From positions 3,162,001-3,226,000 of the forward strand of contig NZ_JASGJD010000001.1 in the NCBI RefSeq assembly GCF_047601505.1: 64,000 nt of DNA. Direction: 5' to 3'. The notes below the pieces were generated by a model that was not told the DNA's origin, did not search any database, and saw only the letters and a program-made list of their open reading frames with translations. The DNA is from Cloacibacterium sp047601505 (GTDB lineage: Bacteria > Bacteroidota > Bacteroidia > Flavobacteriales > Weeksellaceae). Below, piece after piece: positions 62,230-64,000 of this stretch (position 1 is its first letter; every line of letters starts with the position of its first letter). Position numbers and translations under genes: made by a program.

Positions 62230-63081
62230 ATGAGCAAATCAATAGAAGAGTTGAAATCACTCACTACACAAATTAGAAGAGACATTTTGAGAATGGTTCA
62301 CGCCGTAAATTCTGGTCATCCAGGTGGAAGCCTTGGTTGCGTAGAATATTTTACTGCGCTTTATGGTAAAGTAATGAACCACAAACTACCTTTCTCTATG
62401 GAAGGAAAAGGAGAAGATGTTTTCTATCTTTCAAACGGTCATATTTCTCCGGTTTTTTATAGTACTTTGGCAAGATTTGGATATTTTCCGGTAGAAGAAC
62501 TTTCTACTTTTAGAAAATTAAATTCAAGATTACAAGGTCACCCTACAACACACGAACATTTAGAAGGCATCAGAATGAGTTCTGGTTCTCTAGGACAAGG
62601 ACTTTCTGTAGGTATTGGTACTGCTCTTGCTAAAAAAGTAGATGGAGATAAATCTTTAGTTTTTACACTTCACGGTGATGGAGAATTGCAAGAAGGACAA
62701 ATCTGGGAAGCACTAATGTTTGCTGCAGCCAAAAAAGTAGATAATTTAATTGCTACAATAGATTATAATGGTCAACAGATTGACGGGAGTACAGAACACG
62801 TACTTTCTTTAGGAAATCTTCATGCTAAATTTGAAGCTTTCGGTTGGGAAGTAATCGAAGAAAAAAATGGCAACGATTTAGAAGCTGTAATTGCTGCTTT
62901 AGAATTTGCAAAATCTAAAACAGGAAACGGAAAACCAGTTGTTATTATGCTTCATACAGAAATGGGTAATGGTGTAGATTTCATGATGGGTTCTCACGCA
63001 TGGCACGGAAAAGCGCCAAGTGACGCTCAGTTAGAAAGCGCTCTTTCTCAATTACAATTAGATGAAGTAGCAGATTATTAA
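62230..63081 (+). CDS. Transketolase, N-terminal subunit
   Basis: 283 aa from the ATG at 62230 (MSKSIEELKSLTTQIRRDIL); a TTG 18 bases earlier is less likely. The thiamine-diphosphate-binding part is here: NSGHPGGSLGCVEYFTALYG, MSSGSLGQGLSVGIGTALAK and GDGELQEGQIWEA...NLIATIDYNGQ (GDG...N motif). In this class transketolase is often split in two genes; the second follows after 19 bases. Works in the pentose-phosphate pathway, moving two-carbon units. Confidence 0.95.
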   Translation: MSKSIEELKSLTTQIRRDILRMVHAVNSGHPGGSLGCVEYFTALYGKVMNHKLPFSMEGKGEDVFYLSNGHISPVFYSTLARFGYFPVEELSTFRKLNSRLQGHPTTHEHLEGIRMSSGSLGQGLSVGIGTALAKKVDGDKSLVFTLHGDGELQEGQIWEALMFAAAKKVDNLIATIDYNGQQIDGSTEHVLSLGNLHAKFEAFGWEVIEEKNGNDLEAVIAALEFAKSKTGNGKPVVIMLHTEMGNGVDFMMGSHAWHGKAPSDAQLESALSQLQLDEVADY

Positions 63082-63100
63082 TTTTCGAAATTTAATAAAA

Positions 63101-64000
63101 ATGAAATTTACATATACAGAAAAAAAAGATACAAGAAGTGGTTTCGGAGCTGGTTTAGCAGAATTAGCAGATAAAAATCCAAATGTAATGGCTCTTTGTG
63201 CAGACTTAATTGGGTCTCTTAAAATGGAGAAATTTATAGAAAAAGCTCCTGAAAGATTTGTACAAACTGGTATTGCAGAAGCTAATATGATGGGAATTGC
63301 AGCTGGTCTTGCTACCGCTGGTAAAATTCCTTTTGCTGGCACATTCGCTAACTTTGCAACATCTAGAGTTTTAGACCAAGTTCGTCAATCTATTGCTTAT
63401 TCTAATAAAAATGTGAAAATTGCAGCTTCTCACGCGGGTCTTACCTTAGGAGAAGATGGTGCTACTCACCAAGTTTTGGAAGATATTGGTCAAATGAAAA
63501 TGTTACCAGGAATGGTAGTTATAAATCCTTGTGATTATAACCAAACAAAACAAGCTACTCTTGCTGCTGCAGAATACGTAGGTCCAGTTTATTTAAGATT
63601 CGGAAGACCTGTAGTTCCAGTTTTTATTCCAGAAGATATGCCTTTCGAAATTGGAAAAGGAATTTTGCTTCAAGAAGGTACAGATGTTACCATTGTAGCA
63701 ACTGGTCATTTGGTTTGGGAATCACTTTTAGCTGCTGATGAATTAGAGAAACAAGGTGTTTCTTGTGAAATCATCAACATCCACACTATTAAACCTTTAG
63801 ACGAAGAAATTATTCTAAAATCTGTAGAAAAAACTGGCAAAATAGTTACTGCAGAAGAGCACAATTATCTTGGAGGTTTAGGAGAATCTGTTGCCGGAAT
63901 GTTGGCAAGAAAAAGACCAACTCCACAAGAGTTTGTTGCTGTACAAGATACTTTCGGAGAAAGTGGTACACCAGCAGAATTGATGCATAAATATAAAATA
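63101..64000 (+). CDS. Transketolase, C-terminal subunit, 3' end beyond the window
   Basis: Open from the ATG at 63101 to the window edge: 300 codons are visible of an expected ~315. MKFTYTEKKDTRSGFGAGLA, ALCADLIGSLKMEKF, the pyrimidine-binding stretch GIAEANMMGIAAGLATAGKI, SHAGLTLGEDGATHQVLED and the C-terminal domain start GTDVTIVATGHLVWESL are those of the transketolase second half. It pairs with the preceding subunit to form the active enzyme. Confidence 0.95.
   Translation, partial: MKFTYTEKKDTRSGFGAGLAELADKNPNVMALCADLIGSLKMEKFIEKAPERFVQTGIAEANMMGIAAGLATAGKIPFAGTFANFATSRVLDQVRQSIAYSNKNVKIAASHAGLTLGEDGATHQVLEDIGQMKMLPGMVVINPCDYNQTKQATLAAAEYVGPVYLRFGRPVVPVFIPEDMPFEIGKGILLQEGTDVTIVATGHLVWESLLAADELEKQGVSCEIINIHTIKPLDEEIILKSVEKTGKIVTAEEHNYLGGLGESVAGMLARKRPTPQEFVAVQDTFGESGTPAELMHKYKI

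Noticed and set aside
1..64000. tRNA or rRNA genes, prophage or an intact insertion sequence
   Set aside because: No cloverleaf-like G+C-rich islands, rRNA stretches, phage structural genes or complete transposase genes were seen on either strand.

Overview
The window is A+T-rich and reads as a chromosomal segment of a flavobacterium (Bacteroidota), most likely from the Weeksellaceae / Chryseobacterium–Cloacibacterium side of the class. Reasons: a gldJ–porU–porV type IX secretion (T9SS) cluster, a secreted protein with a T9SS C-terminal sorting domain, a GLPGLI-family protein, DUF5916 and DUF6263 proteins, many signal peptides ending in 'AQ', and promoters of the Bacteroidota type (TTTG, about 19 bases, then TAnnTTTG) instead of E. 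coli-like boxes. No rRNA, tRNA, intact insertion sequence, prophage or CRISPR array was seen.

Layout. 1-6 kb: the end of a CorA metal transporter, then a four-gene leftward operon (tetR, tolC-like, hlyD-like, DHA2 drug exporter) forming a tripartite efflux pump, with a palindromic operator over the tetR promoter; next to it is a small secreted Cys/Lys-repeat protein. 6-14 kb: clamp-loader delta', an outer-membrane protein–lptC–anmK operon, a SRPBCC/NUDIX divergent pair and murF. 12.7-19.6 kb: the T9SS core block gldJ, porU, porV. 19.6-34 kb: YegP-like protein, FUSC membrane protein, phosphopantetheinyl transferase, adenosylhomocysteinase, an IS remnant, DUF6263 protein, alpha/beta hydrolase, UvrD-type helicase, a pair of M16 proteases (one active, one apparently inactive), secG, a glycosyltransferase and recR. 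34-43 kb: a dipeptidase, a T9SS mini-cargo with partner, a large M14 carboxypeptidase, a DUF805 protein, a duplication scar and an unusual degenerate repeat tract, then a ferredoxin / ferredoxin reductase pair. 43-54 kb: DUF3108, DUF5916, pheS, YceI lipoprotein, an orphan ABC ATPase, a degraded hydrolase fragment, PhnA/YjdM, an RsmB-like methyltransferase, asnB and a GLPGLI protein. 54-64 kb: the agmatine-to-putrescine genes aguB and aguA split by a four-helix-bundle gene, two transporters, an AbiH-family defence gene with a secreted unknown, and a split transketolase (second half runs off the window).

Most of the window is ordinary core genome. The parts worth a second look are the Cys/Lys octapeptide protein beside the efflux regulator, the AbiH protein whose motif order resembles SIR2-like NAD-binding effectors, the duplication scar and repeat tract around 41 kb, the interrupted agmatine operon, and several promoters that abut start codons and imply leaderless mRNAs.
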